Below, piece by piece: positions 1 through 6,033 of a DNA stretch of 14,438 nucleotides (its first letter is position 1; each line of letters opens with the position of its first letter). The position numbers and the translations under genes are program-made. The notes beneath the pieces are model-generated. The model did no database searches. It saw only the letters and a list, made by a program, of their open reading frames with translations, and was not told the origin of the DNA. Source of the stretch: an uncultured Ruminococcus sp. Its GTDB lineage: Bacteria; Bacillota; Clostridia; Oscillospirales; Ruminococcaceae. The DNA is taken from assembly GCA_900752785.1 (NCBI GenBank), contig CAADWP010000010.1:1-14438 (forward strand), in the 5' to 3' direction.

Positions 1-83
1 CTTTCATTATAGCTTATGTAACAAGTCCGTGTAAACCATGACCGGCTTGCCATGGTTTTAACGACTAATTTTATTATAGTAGG
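1..83. repeat. Left copy of 83-bp terminal inverted repeat
   Basis: Positions 1-83 are the exact reverse complement of 14356-14438; the match ends at base 84 (C here, the equivalent of T at the other end). The repeat contains a palindrome, AAACCATG (33-40) and CATGGTTT (51-58) around a 10-base centre that itself holds GGC-TT-GCC. It also holds a promoter-like pair pointing out of the window. No gene is recognisable in it. It may be the end of a mobile element present in two inverted copies, a recombination site bounding an invertible segment, or an assembly feature where both contig ends stop in the same repeat. The sequence alone does not decide between these. Confidence 0.97.
6..35 (-). promoter_or_regulatory. 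Outward-facing sigma-70-type promoter in left repeat
   Basis: Read on the minus strand, TTTACA (35-30) and TATAAT (11-6) are separated by 18 bases. The pair points out of the window, so whatever it would transcribe is not visible. The identical pair occurs in the right repeat. If the repeat is the end of an insertion element whose body lies outside, this would be the right orientation to drive that element's own gene. Confidence 0.5.
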
Positions 84-89
84 CGAAAT

Positions 90-524
90 ATGGAAAAGAT
101 CACATTCAATGTCATTAGAATGGGGAAAGATTACTGCCGAATCGTTTGTAACGACATAAGGAGTTGTTTCAAAGAGATAGCAGAGGGAGGCATAATTTTA
201 AGCCTTGACGTAATACTCGACGAAATGGAACACATCAAAAAGACCGTAAAGGAGCGTTACGAAAAGGAAGTTGTATTCCAGATTATTTCGCAGGAGGAAA
301 AGCATAGCGGACACTGGATAGAGAAAGCTGACGAGTATTACAAAACAATGCTTGGCAGAGGCGTTCCATACGAAAAGCTCAACTACCTTATTGAGGGAGA
401 TCAGTGCGCTTGCTCTGCCTGTGGAGGCAGATTTGAAAACATGACGGAGGGAATAGATGATTGGCGCTATTGCCCGTTATGTGGAGCAGAGTTTGAGGAG
501 GCGAAAGTGCATGAGGCCAATTGA
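90..524 (+). CDS. Zinc-ribbon phage protein
   Basis: This 144-residue protein has a mostly helical N-terminal two thirds and a C-terminal zinc ribbon: Cys106/108/111 and Cys128/131 in a YCPLCG knuckle. Just before the ribbon it has a GHWI motif (75-78), shared with the next two genes, which suggests a common module. Such proteins are frequent in accessory regions of Clostridia phages; their function is not known and no catalytic motif is visible. The start chosen is the first ATG after the inverted repeat. Its upstream sequence has only a weak AGGCG-like binding site, so the true N-terminus may differ (ATG codon 11 is an alternative). The 3' end overlaps the next gene by 14 bases. Confidence 0.7.
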   Translation: MEKITFNVIRMGKDYCRIVCNDIRSCFKEIAEGGIILSLDVILDEMEHIKKTVKERYEKEVVFQIISQEEKHSGHWIEKADEYYKTMLGRGVPYEKLNYLIEGDQCACSACGGRFENMTEGIDDWRYCPLCGAEFEEAKVHEAN

Positions 525-888
525 CGCAGACGCTCTTGAATATGAGAGTGGAACAGACCCAAAAGACCCTACATCGGATATGGCTTATATTCGCTACGAG
601 GATATAGAGAAAGCCCCGACACTCGACGGAGCAGACATAGAGCCTGAATACGCAAAGCTTACACACGGGCATTGGATAAAACTTGCCATACATAGCGACG
701 CCTACAGGTGTTTTAAGTGTTCCGCTTGTGAAGAACACACATACCTCTTTCAGAAAGACCACTGCAACTACGACTTTTGCCCTAATTGCGGAGCTTGCAT
801 GGACGAGGGGACAGAGCCTCCGCCAGTGTCCAAGTCAGCTACACCGATAATTCACCATTATTCCAACAGAGGTGACAACAATGAATGA
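511..888 (+). CDS. Zinc-ribbon phage protein (MRPIDADAL start)
   Basis: This encodes 125 residues beginning MRPIDADALE, an N-terminus common in small phage proteins of Clostridia. ATG 511 is preferred to an upstream in-frame ATG at 457 because GAGGAGG lies a short distance before it (495-501). The C-terminal half has a THGHWI motif followed by a Cys-rich ribbon: Cys67, 70, 73, 85, 90, 93 and 96, with CPNCG at 90-94. The function is unknown; a metal-binding structural or nucleic-acid/protein adaptor role is plausible from the ribbon alone. The gene overlaps both neighbours, so it is translated as part of one polycistronic message. Confidence 0.75.
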   Translation: MRPIDADALEYESGTDPKDPTSDMAYIRYEDIEKAPTLDGADIEPEYAKLTHGHWIKLAIHSDAYRCFKCSACEEHTYLFQKDHCNYDFCPNCGACMDEGTEPPPVSKSATPIIHHYSNRGDNNE

Positions 889-1216
889 TTTGAACGATTG
901 CATAAGCAGAGAAAAGGTTATCGAAATAATTAACGAATTTGACTTAGAAAACAGATTCGATAGTTGGAACGACTACAGCGAAATGCACGATCTTATTTCA
1001 GAATTACCGGCGGCAGATATCAGGCACGAAATTCACGGTTACTGGTCTGCGGAGAACGAAAGACCGAAATCAGTAATGTATCGCTGTTCAGTGTGCGGGC
1101 AGATAGCACATGACAGACCGTTTGGCTCGACAAGGCATTATGTCAAGAAAGAGGGTTCTCTTGCTTACTGCCCACACTGCGGCGCAAAAATGGACGGAGG
1201 TAAAACAAATGCGTAA
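881..1216 (+). CDS. Zinc-ribbon phage protein (DCISRE start)
   Basis: This encodes 111 residues. ATG 881 is preferred over GTG 872 because AGAGGTG lies directly upstream at a normal distance. The N-terminus carries the DCISREKVIE motif (6-15) often seen in small Clostridia phage proteins. The C-terminus is a zinc ribbon with Cys69/72 and Cys97/100 (YCPHCG). An IHGYW motif (51-55) before the ribbon matches the GHWI positions of the two upstream genes. The three genes therefore appear to share one domain with different N-terminal extensions. The function is unknown. It overlaps the YopX gene by 8 bases. Confidence 0.75.
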   Translation: MNDLNDCISREKVIEIINEFDLENRFDSWNDYSEMHDLISELPAADIRHEIHGYWSAENERPKSVMYRCSVCGQIAHDRPFGSTRHYVKKEGSLAYCPHCGAKMDGGKTNA

Positions 1217-1820
1217 AATTCTTTTCAGAGGTAAAGAGAACCTCTGCAACAAGTGGGTATACGGCGATTTGGTGCAGAGCGTCAAAGACGGAAAGACAGA
1301 GGGATATTTCATAGCGAAACAGACCGTACCGCCATACGAAGTAAATACATTAGAAATATACCCGGAGACAGCAGGACAGTTTACAGGACTTATAGACAGA
1401 AACGGCATAGAAATATTCGAGGGAGACGTATTACGGTGGAGAAACCAGAACTACATCGTAACCTGGGACAACAGGGACGCTGAATTCAAGTTTGCCCTCA
1501 AAGAGGACGACGACTATTTCATCAGCGGACTTAACCTCGACACTACATCACAGTTCTGCGAAGTAATAGGAAACATTCACGACGGAACAAAGAAGAATAA
1601 AGCCGAAAAGAAATATCCTGCGGCAGATCAGGAGGAGGCACTCGAACCAGAGTATGAGGCAGACGGGTACGACGATAAGGGCGAACTTGACTACGACACA
1701 GCTTACTGCCCGATATGCCATTACAAATACGAGGTTTATTACGACTATCACGACAACTTCTGCCGCTGTTGCGGACAGAAGTTAGATTGGAGTAGGACGA
1801 ACGATGAAGAAACAGAGTGA
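1209..1820 (+). CDS. YopX family protein with C-terminal zinc ribbon
   Basis: This 203-residue protein starts MRKILFRGKE with WVYGDLV shortly after and has a FTGLIDRNGIEIFEGDV stretch (58-74) and a GNIHD motif (121-125). That pattern is typical of YopX, a beta-rich phage protein of unknown function first named in Bacillus phage SPbeta. After an acidic linker (about 140-163) there is an added zinc ribbon with Cys167, 170, 185 and 187/188, so this is YopX fused to the same kind of ribbon as the three upstream genes. ATG 1209 follows GGAGG (1196-1200) and overlaps the previous stop; the much earlier in-frame ATG at 1110 has no such support. Confidence 0.85.
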   Translation: MRKILFRGKENLCNKWVYGDLVQSVKDGKTEGYFIAKQTVPPYEVNTLEIYPETAGQFTGLIDRNGIEIFEGDVLRWRNQNYIVTWDNRDAEFKFALKEDDDYFISGLNLDTTSQFCEVIGNIHDGTKKNKAEKKYPAADQEEALEPEYEADGYDDKGELDYDTAYCPICHYKYEVYYDYHDNFCRCCGQKLDWSRTNDEETE

Positions 1821-2148
1821 AATACTTAGCAACGGAAAGCTCATTCCGGTTAAGACAGGCTACGACGGAGGTTGCGGAAAAATTTACCTCAACGGTACAA
1901 AGAAAGAGCCTGCGACGGTAGTATGGAGTTGGGGCGAGGGTTGAGACCATGTTTCGGTCAGCTACAGGAGAAGAATACCGACCTGGGAAGAAATGTGCAA
2001 GATCAGGGATATGTTCTTTGAGGCGGAGGAAACCGTAGTGCAGTTTCACCCGAAAAAGTCGGAGTATAAAAACCTTTGTGAGACTTGCCTCCACCTTTGG
2101 AGAAAGCAAGGAGAGGAATACGAGCTTCCTCCGAGAGCGTTTGTATAG
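1804..2148 (+). pseudogene. DUF7694-like phage protein broken by in-frame TGA
   Basis: From ATG 1804 (GGAGTAGGA upstream) the frame runs to TAG 2146-2148, with a single TGA at 1942-1944 (codon 47). Before it the protein ends TVVWSWGEG; after it the frame continues DHVSVSYRRRIPTWEEMC and later QFHPKKSEY and CLHLW. These are hallmarks of the phage DUF7694-type family, in which this point normally reads G-W-D-H-V-S, so TGA replaces an expected Trp (TGG to TGA). Many other genes here end in TGA, several in ATGA overlaps, so general TGA recoding is unlikely. A nonsense mutation or base error is the simplest reading. A 46-residue truncated product is possible. Confidence 0.8.
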
Positions 2149-2159
2149 GAGGAGCAGGA

Positions 2160-2402
2160 ATGAAGAAATGTGAGATATGCGGCGATTCAATACCGAGCTA
2201 CCCTAAATACCGCAAATACTGCCAGTCCTGTGCTATTGCAATGGCAAAGAAACAGCGAGGAGAGGCATACAGATCAAACAGGAAGAAAGCAAAGATCAAC
2301 GGACAGACGGAGCAGCTCTCAAGAGACGTTCATAACGCCATAGAAATGGGAGTAAGCTACGGAGTATATATGGGATTCAAGAGAGAATTCCACTGGATAT
2401 AA
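2160..2402 (+). CDS. Small Cys4 zinc-finger protein
   Basis: This encodes 80 residues. ATG 2160 directly follows GGAGGAGCAGGA at a good distance, and the preceding gene stops at 2148. The N-terminus has CEICG (4-8) and CQSC (21-24), a four-cysteine knuckle, followed by a lysine/arginine-rich stretch (about 30-50: KKQRGEAYRSNRKKAK). The basic segment next to a zinc finger suggests binding to nucleic acid. The C-terminal end (GVYMGFKREFHW) is hydrophobic. No family name is assigned; the role is inferred only from composition. Confidence 0.7.
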   Translation: MKKCEICGDSIPSYPKYRKYCQSCAIAMAKKQRGEAYRSNRKKAKINGQTEQLSRDVHNAIEMGVSYGVYMGFKREFHWI

Positions 2403-2412
2403 GGAGGACAAT

Positions 2413-3537
2413 ATGTCAAAAGTTAATTTAAAAGTCGGAAGAGCAATATCATTCGAGGCAGAGGGAACGGACAGCCTCGTAGGAAGAGAATTCGAGAGGT
2501 TTACAGAGTTCGTCAAGGATAGCGTATTTCCTTTCAATTCGCTTGAGGCAGGCATAGGTGAAACGAAAGAGGCAGAGCCACAGATCAGCTCAGACGTAGT
2601 TGTTATTTACGACAACGCAGGAATACCGTCAATAATGAGACGTTTCAAGAAAGTCACCAATAAGGAGCTGTTCGGAGGCTCAGACAAGACCAATGCCGCA
2701 TTTATCATTAACGGAGAGGAATACGACGAAATCTACATATCAGTTTACCCAAATACGATGATAAACGGAAAGCCATACAGCCTCCCCTATACCGTCCCTG
2801 AGACAAACATCACAAACGATAAAGTGGCAGAGGCTTGTTTCAGTAAGGGTGACGGTTGGCACTTACTCACGGCGGCGGAATGGGGCTTACTGGCGAATAC
2901 AAGCAAGAAGCTCGGCACACTCCCTCACGGAAACACCAACGGCGGCAGCTATCACGCTGACGAAAGCGAAAAGGGACAGAGAGTTAAGAGCAGTAGCGGA
3001 ATGACACTCACAGGCAGCGGACCGTGTACATGGACACATGACCATACGCCGGAGGGCGTACACGATCTTTGTGGTAACGTGTGGGAAATGGTAAGAGGTC
3101 TCAGGATAGTAAACGGAGCATTACAGGCAGCAGAGAACAATAATGCCGCAGAGGACATTGACCTCACAGAGAACAGCCGAAACTGGAAAGACGTTGTTGA
3201 CAACGACGGAGGCAACATAAACATCTTGATTGACAGTGATGTAATCTGCATAGGAACTGAAAAAGAAAAGGATGGAGACTATACAGGCAGTCCGTGGGAG
3301 GACGTAGAGATAAACTGCGAATCAGAGCAGCTAAAGGAGCTTGCACTCTACAACGGAGAGAACAAGGCTTATTTCTACGTTGACACCTCAGAGGGAGAAT
3401 ATTTCCCGATTCGTGGTGGCAGCTGGACGCTCGGCTCGGGTGCTGGTGTTTTCTCCGCGGCTCTGACCTACCCTCGCTCGTATTCCTACGACGGCGTCGG
3501 TTTCCGCTCCGCTTACTTCCGCAAAACTGGAAACTGA
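2413..3537 (+). CDS. DGR target protein with C-type-lectin/FGE-like fold
   Basis: This encodes 374 residues, starting after AAGGAGGACAAT. The N-terminal ~130 residues are unrecognised. From about residue 150 the protein has the formylglycine-generating-enzyme/C-type-lectin signature seen in most DGR variable proteins: DGWHLLTAAEWGLLAN, then GVHDLCGNVWEMV, and at the C-terminus RGGSW (334-338) through GFRSAY (363-368). The end of the protein is where DGRs diversify the ligand-binding surface. The family normally forms a receptor- or ligand-binding display domain. Here the gene sits among early accessory genes rather than next to tail genes, and no reverse transcriptase, Avd or template repeat lies in the window. 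Confidence 0.85.
   Translation: MSKVNLKVGRAISFEAEGTDSLVGREFERFTEFVKDSVFPFNSLEAGIGETKEAEPQISSDVVVIYDNAGIPSIMRRFKKVTNKELFGGSDKTNAAFIINGEEYDEIYISVYPNTMINGKPYSLPYTVPETNITNDKVAEACFSKGDGWHLLTAAEWGLLANTSKKLGTLPHGNTNGGSYHADESEKGQRVKSSSGMTLTGSGPCTWTHDHTPEGVHDLCGNVWEMVRGLRIVNGALQAAENNNAAEDIDLTENSRNWKDVVDNDGGNINILIDSDVICIGTEKEKDGDYTGSPWEDVEINCESEQLKELALYNGENKAYFYVDTSEGEYFPIRGGSWTLGSGAGVFSAALTYPRSYSYDGVGFRSAYFRKTGN
3412..3534 (+). other. Candidate DGR variable region (VR)
   Basis: These 123 bases encode residues 334-374. I count only 15 adenines, 7 of them in the last four codons, against an A-rich gene upstream. Codons switch from AGA/GGA/ATA types to CGC/GGT/TCC/GTT types. At the positions that vary in this protein family, the codons are mostly NNC or NNT (CTC 340, GGT 343, ACC 352, TAC 353, TAT 357, TCC 358, TAC 359, GAC 360, GGC 361), as expected if a template with AAC/AAT codons was copied with adenine mutagenesis. 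The template itself is not in the window, so the limits are approximate. Confidence 0.75.
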
Positions 3538-3551
3538 AAGCTGAGAAACTG

Positions 3552-3578
3552 TATAGGGCGGCGACAGACCGCCCTATA
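3552..3578. other. 10-bp hairpin just after the DGR variable region
   Basis: TATAGGGCGG (3552-3561) pairs perfectly with CCGCCCTATA (3569-3578) around the 7-base centre CGACAGA, 14 bases after the stop of the DGR target gene. In characterised DGRs a GC-rich hairpin or cruciform a few bases past the variable region helps mark the recipient site, which fits this position. There is no T-run after it; the following bases are the AAGGAGG binding site of the next gene, so it is a poor intrinsic terminator. Confidence 0.8.
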
Positions 3579-3592
3579 AGGAGGAAACGAGC

Positions 3593-3919
3593 GTGAAAAA
3601 CCGGGACAAGTACATACTCAAGAAATGCGAATACGACCTACTTATGGATATTGAGGCGGCGACGCACCAATGCCCGATAGCCACGATAGGCGGTATCGAA
3701 TTCAAGAAACGGTTTGCAAGGTGTTACAAATTCAGAAAGACGGGCTGTAACGAATGCGTACAGGCGTGGCTCAACGAGGAGGGAGGTGTACCGATGAACG
3801 AGGAAACAAAAGAGCAGACAATAAGCAAGGAAGAGGAACGCCCCTCTCCCCTTTCTGAGGCGGAGGCTTTTGAGCGAATCATGGGACGACCCATACCGAA
3901 AATTAAGTTAGATGATTAA
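3593..3919 (+). CDS. Cys-containing phage protein, possibly two fused small proteins
   Basis: This encodes 108 residues starting at GTG 3593, which follows AAGGAGG (3578-3584). Residues 1-66 hold five cysteines (12, 27, 44, 52, 55), including CNEC (52-55), and end in QAWLNEE, where similar small phage proteins tend to stop. Residues 68-108 are a polar, Glu-rich tail with EAFERIMGRPIP near the end. An in-frame ATG at 3794 (codon 68) is preceded by GGAGGGAGGTG, a strong internal binding site, so the tail may also be made separately. The function is unknown. Confidence 0.65.
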   Translation: MKNRDKYILKKCEYDLLMDIEAATHQCPIATIGGIEFKKRFARCYKFRKTGCNECVQAWLNEEGGVPMNEETKEQTISKEEERPSPLSEAEAFERIMGRPIPKIKLDD

Positions 3920-3920
3920 A

Positions 3921-3953
3921 CGCACTAAACACGACATTTTGTGTTAGAGTGCG
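3921..3953. other. Imperfect intergenic hairpin
   Basis: CGCACT (3921-3926) pairs with AGTGCG (3948-3953), and inside it AACAC (3928-3932) pairs with GTGTT (3941-3945), with a small 1x2 internal loop and an 8-base apical loop. It fills almost all of the gap between the genes at 3593-3919 and 3969-4169. There is no T-run, so termination is unlikely; it could be an RNA processing or stabilising element, or a protein site. The AAAGGAG of the next gene follows at once. Confidence 0.6.
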
Positions 3954-3968
3954 TGAAAGGAGAAACAG

Positions 3969-4169
3969 ATGAATGACAAGTGGGTAGAGCTTAGAGCAGC
4001 GGCAGCTCGCCTCCTCTACAGCAATAATAGATCAGCAGAGGACTACCAGATGTTGATTGATTGTATAGAACTTTGCAAGAGATCAACAGAAGCCCTTGAA
4101 TCACTCGGAATAGACCTCACAAAAGAGCCGGGCAAAAATCAAATTCGAGCTTCAATAACTAATTGTTGA
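3969..4169 (+). CDS. Small helical phage protein of unknown function
   Basis: This encodes 66 residues starting at ATG 3969 after AAAGGAG. The sequence looks all-helical (WVELRAAAARLLYS, then DYQMLIDCIELCKRSTEAL) with no metal-binding or catalytic motif. I do not recognise the family. It is followed by 123 bases without a gene, and it is the last gene before a likely regulatory region. Confidence 0.55.
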   Translation: MNDKWVELRAAAARLLYSNNRSAEDYQMLIDCIELCKRSTEALESLGIDLTKEPGKNQIRASITNC

Positions 4170-4220
4170 AACCGAAAAAGTCTATCAGTTTTAAGAAAAC
4201 GGCTATAAATAGAGGAAAAT

Positions 4221-4279
4221 TAACTTGCTTGTAACTTGCAACTAAAGTTGCAACACTCAAAATCAGCTCATTTTGAGCT
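4221..4279. promoter_or_regulatory. Repeat-rich intergenic region upstream of the MazG-like gene
   Basis: The 123-base gap 4170-4292 is A/T rich and contains TAACTTGC at 4221-4228 and again at 4232-4239, 11 bases apart (about one helical turn). It also holds the palindrome TTGCAACT-AA-AGTTGCAA (4236-4253) and AGCTCA-TTT-TGAGCT (4265-4279) immediately before the TTAGGAGG binding site of the next gene. Helically phased repeats plus a palindrome resemble an operator or a replication-protein site. I see no convincing -35/-10 pair, only a TATAAA at 4204-4209. Confidence 0.5.
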
Positions 4280-4292
4280 TTAGGAGGAAACA

Positions 4293-4613
4293 ATGGAATA
4301 CAGAATACCCGACATTGAAGTCTTGAAAAAGGCGATCAACACATACGGCAGAGACACTCAGGAGGATATGGCGTTCGAGGAAATGAGCGAACTGACGAAA
4401 GCTATACTCAAGAGGCGCAGAGCAATAAAGAAACACGCCTCCCCTGACAGGATAAGAGAGCGTGAGAGCGACGTGAGGGAGGAAATAGCCGATGTTATCA
4501 TAATGATACAGCAGCTTATTCTCCTTTACGACAGTGACGGGGAAATACAGGAAGTAATCAACAACAAGATCAAGAGGCTCGGAGAGCGCTTAGGAATGGA
4601 GGAAAACGTATGA
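4293..4613 (+). CDS. MazG-like nucleotide pyrophosphohydrolase
   Basis: This 106-residue protein is the size of a single-domain, all-alpha MazG-type NTP pyrophosphatase. The family's two metal-binding helices are visible: FEEMSELTKAI with Glu30 and Glu33, and REEIADVIIMIQQL with Glu64 and Asp67. A basic loop, KRRRAIKKH (40-48), lies between them. Family members hydrolyse (deoxy)nucleoside triphosphates to monophosphates and PPi, or act on alarmones. In phages they are thought to clean or reshape the nucleotide pool; substrate specificity cannot be read here. The start follows TTAGGAGGAAACA. The stop overlaps the SSB start (ATGA), so the two are co-translated. Confidence 0.85.
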   Translation: MEYRIPDIEVLKKAINTYGRDTQEDMAFEEMSELTKAILKRRRAIKKHASPDRIRERESDVREEIADVIIMIQQLILLYDSDGEIQEVINNKIKRLGERLGMEENV

Positions 4614-5089
4614 ACAAAGTTATATTATTAGGGCGGCTCACCGCCGACCCGGAGCTGAGGCAGACCCAGAGCGGTATATCGTCGTGCAGATTTACAATAG
4701 CTGTTGACAGAGGCTTCACCGATAAAAATACAGGAGAGCGGCAGGCTGATTTTATCACTTGCGTTGCGTGGAGAGGAACAGCCGAATTCGTCAGCAGATA
4801 CTTCAATAAGGGGAAAATGATTTGCGTAGAGGGCAGCCTCAGAAACAACAACTATCAGGACAGAAACCACCCGGACGTAACACATTACAGCATGGACGTA
4901 TTTGTGGATAACGCTGAGTTCGCAGGTGGAAAGAACGAGAACAATCAGCAGGGACAGGCTCAGGGACAACAGCAGCCATTCGGCAACACAAACAGCGCTC
5001 CACCTCAGAACGGCTATAACAACGCTCCGCCTCAGCAGAATTACGGAGGCGGCTACAACAACGGATATAACGGAGGATATAATGGCTAA
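4610..5089 (+). CDS. ssb: Single-stranded DNA-binding protein
   Basis: This 159-residue protein has an OB-fold N-terminal domain (1-105) typical of bacterial SSB: MNKVILLGRLTADPELR, the FTIAVDR strand, the FITCVAW core and VEGSLR. It coats single-stranded DNA during phage replication and recombination. The tail (106-159) is low complexity, rich in Gln, Asn, Gly and Pro with a repeated NGYNGGYNG end. It lacks the acidic DDDIPF-type tip that bacterial SSB uses to recruit host repair and replication proteins. The last codons (GGAGGATAT) also form the ribosome binding site of the next gene, whose ATG lies inside this reading frame. Confidence 0.95.
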   Translation: MNKVILLGRLTADPELRQTQSGISSCRFTIAVDRGFTDKNTGERQADFITCVAWRGTAEFVSRYFNKGKMICVEGSLRNNNYQDRNHPDVTHYSMDVFVDNAEFAGGKNENNQQGQAQGQQQPFGNTNSAPPQNGYNNAPPQQNYGGGYNNGYNGGYNG

Positions 5090-5363
5090 GGAAAGAAAAT
5101 GCAGATATACAGCGGAGGAACTTGACATACATAAGCAGGCAGTCAAGCTCAGAAAGATGACAGACAAACAGCTTGTGGAGGCATTTGTCTCCGCAGGAGC
5201 AACCACAGCAGCCCAGAAGTCGGCTCTGAATGAAGAGGCAGGCAACTATAGTGTGGGAGTAGAGCGTCTCTTAAAAGAGCTTGCAGAGGGCAAATGCAAG
5301 GGCGTTAAGAACGCTACCGTCTACAAGATCACTGAATTTGCAAAAGGATTGGAGCTGATATAA
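5082..5363 (+). CDS. Unknown phage protein between SSB and RecU
   Basis: This encodes 93 residues from ATG 5082, whose GGAGGATAT binding site is inside the SSB coding end; an earlier in-frame ATG (4902) is deep inside SSB and unsupported. The N-terminus is basic (MAKERKCRY) and the rest is predicted helical with no recognisable motif. Its stop overlaps the RecU-like start (TAATG). The position between an SSB and a Holliday junction resolvase suggests a role in replication or recombination, by context only. Confidence 0.65.
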   Translation: MAKERKCRYTAEELDIHKQAVKLRKMTDKQLVEAFVSAGATTAAQKSALNEEAGNYSVGVERLLKELAEGKCKGVKNATVYKITEFAKGLELI

Positions 5364-5872
5364 TGAACAAAAATCATTACAAGGCAGTAGCAATAGGAGC
5401 GAGGAGCAAGGCAGCCGGGGACCTGTTTGAGAACATGGTAAACGAGGCTTGCAAGTATTACAGTGACCGTGGAGAGGCGGAGATAGAGAAAACGCCAGAG
5501 CCGATGAAACCAATCAGGAGACTTGAGGGCGGAAAGTTTGTGTCAGTATATACCAAAATGGCACAGCCGGACTACAAAGGAACATTCCTCGGAGGAAAAT
5601 CAATAGTCTTTGAGGCGAAACACACCGACAGCGACAGGCTCAAACGGGACGTAGTAAGCGAGGAGCAGGAAAAGAGGCTTGAGAGGCATTACCTACTCGG
5701 AGCAGATTGTTTCATAATCATATCGTTTGGTTTTCAGAAGTTTTTCAAAGTCCCGTGGCACTTGTTCAGAGACATGAAGAAAATTTACGGCAGAAAGTAT
5801 CTCGTACCGCAGGACCTCAAAAACTACGAGATCAAGTACATAGGAGGAATACTCCGTTTCCTGTATCAATAA
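5363..5872 (+). CDS. recU: RecU-like Holliday junction resolvase
   Basis: This 169-residue protein has the PD-(D/E)xK nuclease pattern of the RecU family: a conserved helix with GDLFE (Glu23), then QPDYKG (Asp70), then VFEAKHT (Glu84 and Lys86). Further on, RHYLLGADCFIIISF and KVPW match the C-terminal half of RecU. RecU cleaves four-way DNA junctions during recombination in Bacillota, and phages encode versions for replication-linked recombination and for resolving branched DNA before packaging. The start is ATG 5363, overlapping the previous stop. It could alternatively act as a general structure-specific nuclease. Confidence 0.85.
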   Translation: MNKNHYKAVAIGARSKAAGDLFENMVNEACKYYSDRGEAEIEKTPEPMKPIRRLEGGKFVSVYTKMAQPDYKGTFLGGKSIVFEAKHTDSDRLKRDVVSEEQEKRLERHYLLGADCFIIISFGFQKFFKVPWHLFRDMKKIYGRKYLVPQDLKNYEIKYIGGILRFLYQ

Positions 5873-5882
5873 GGAGCAGGAT

Positions 5883-6029
5883 ATGTTAGCAGCGGTAATT
5901 ATAACGACACTCTTTACAGTTCCGCCAGTCCTTTTATGGGTCAACGCCCTTGATGAATATTACAAAAGCGGACAGTATCAAAAGGACATTGAGGCAGGAA
6001 TATATGAAAATAATGAAAATTTTCCGTAA
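5883..6029 (+). CDS. 48-residue single-pass membrane protein
   Basis: ATG 5883 follows AAGGAGCAGGAT, a good binding site directly after the recU stop. Residues 2-23 (AVIITTLFTVPPVLLWVNAL region) form one hydrophobic membrane segment; the rest is a polar, acidic tail (DEYYKSGQYQKD, then NNENFP). The function is unknown. It is the last gene before a strong promoter, so it probably ends the upstream transcription unit. Confidence 0.6.
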   Translation: MLAAVIITTLFTVPPVLLWVNALDEYYKSGQYQKDIEAGIYENNENFP

Positions 6030-6033
6030 ACAC

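Noticed and set aside
1..83. Repeat as a Xer/dif recombination site
   Set aside because: It has TTATGTAAC-like and GTGTAAAC-like pieces, but they are direct, not the inverted 11-6-11 dif arrangement.
388..762. Minus-strand open frames, such as this one and others opposite real genes
   Set aside because: They lie antisense to well-supported plus-strand genes, have no ribosome binding sites and give low-quality Cys/Leu/Ser-rich translations.
1804..2148. TGA read as tryptophan throughout (alternative code)
   Set aside because: Many genes here end in TGA, often in ATGA overlaps with the next start, and Trp is encoded by TGG everywhere else I looked.
3412..3534. Search for the DGR template repeat inside the window on both strands
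   Set aside because: No stretch resembling the variable region with extra adenines was found by eye, and no reverse transcriptase motif (such as xxDD) appears in a suitable frame.
3552..3578. Hairpin after the DGR target as an intrinsic terminator
   Set aside because: It is followed by AAGGAGG and no T-run; its position fits a DGR recipient-site structure better.
5359..5364. TATAAT at the recU start as an internal promoter
   Set aside because: The only -35-like sequence (TTGCAA) is at 15 bases; the match is explained by the overlapping stop/start codons.
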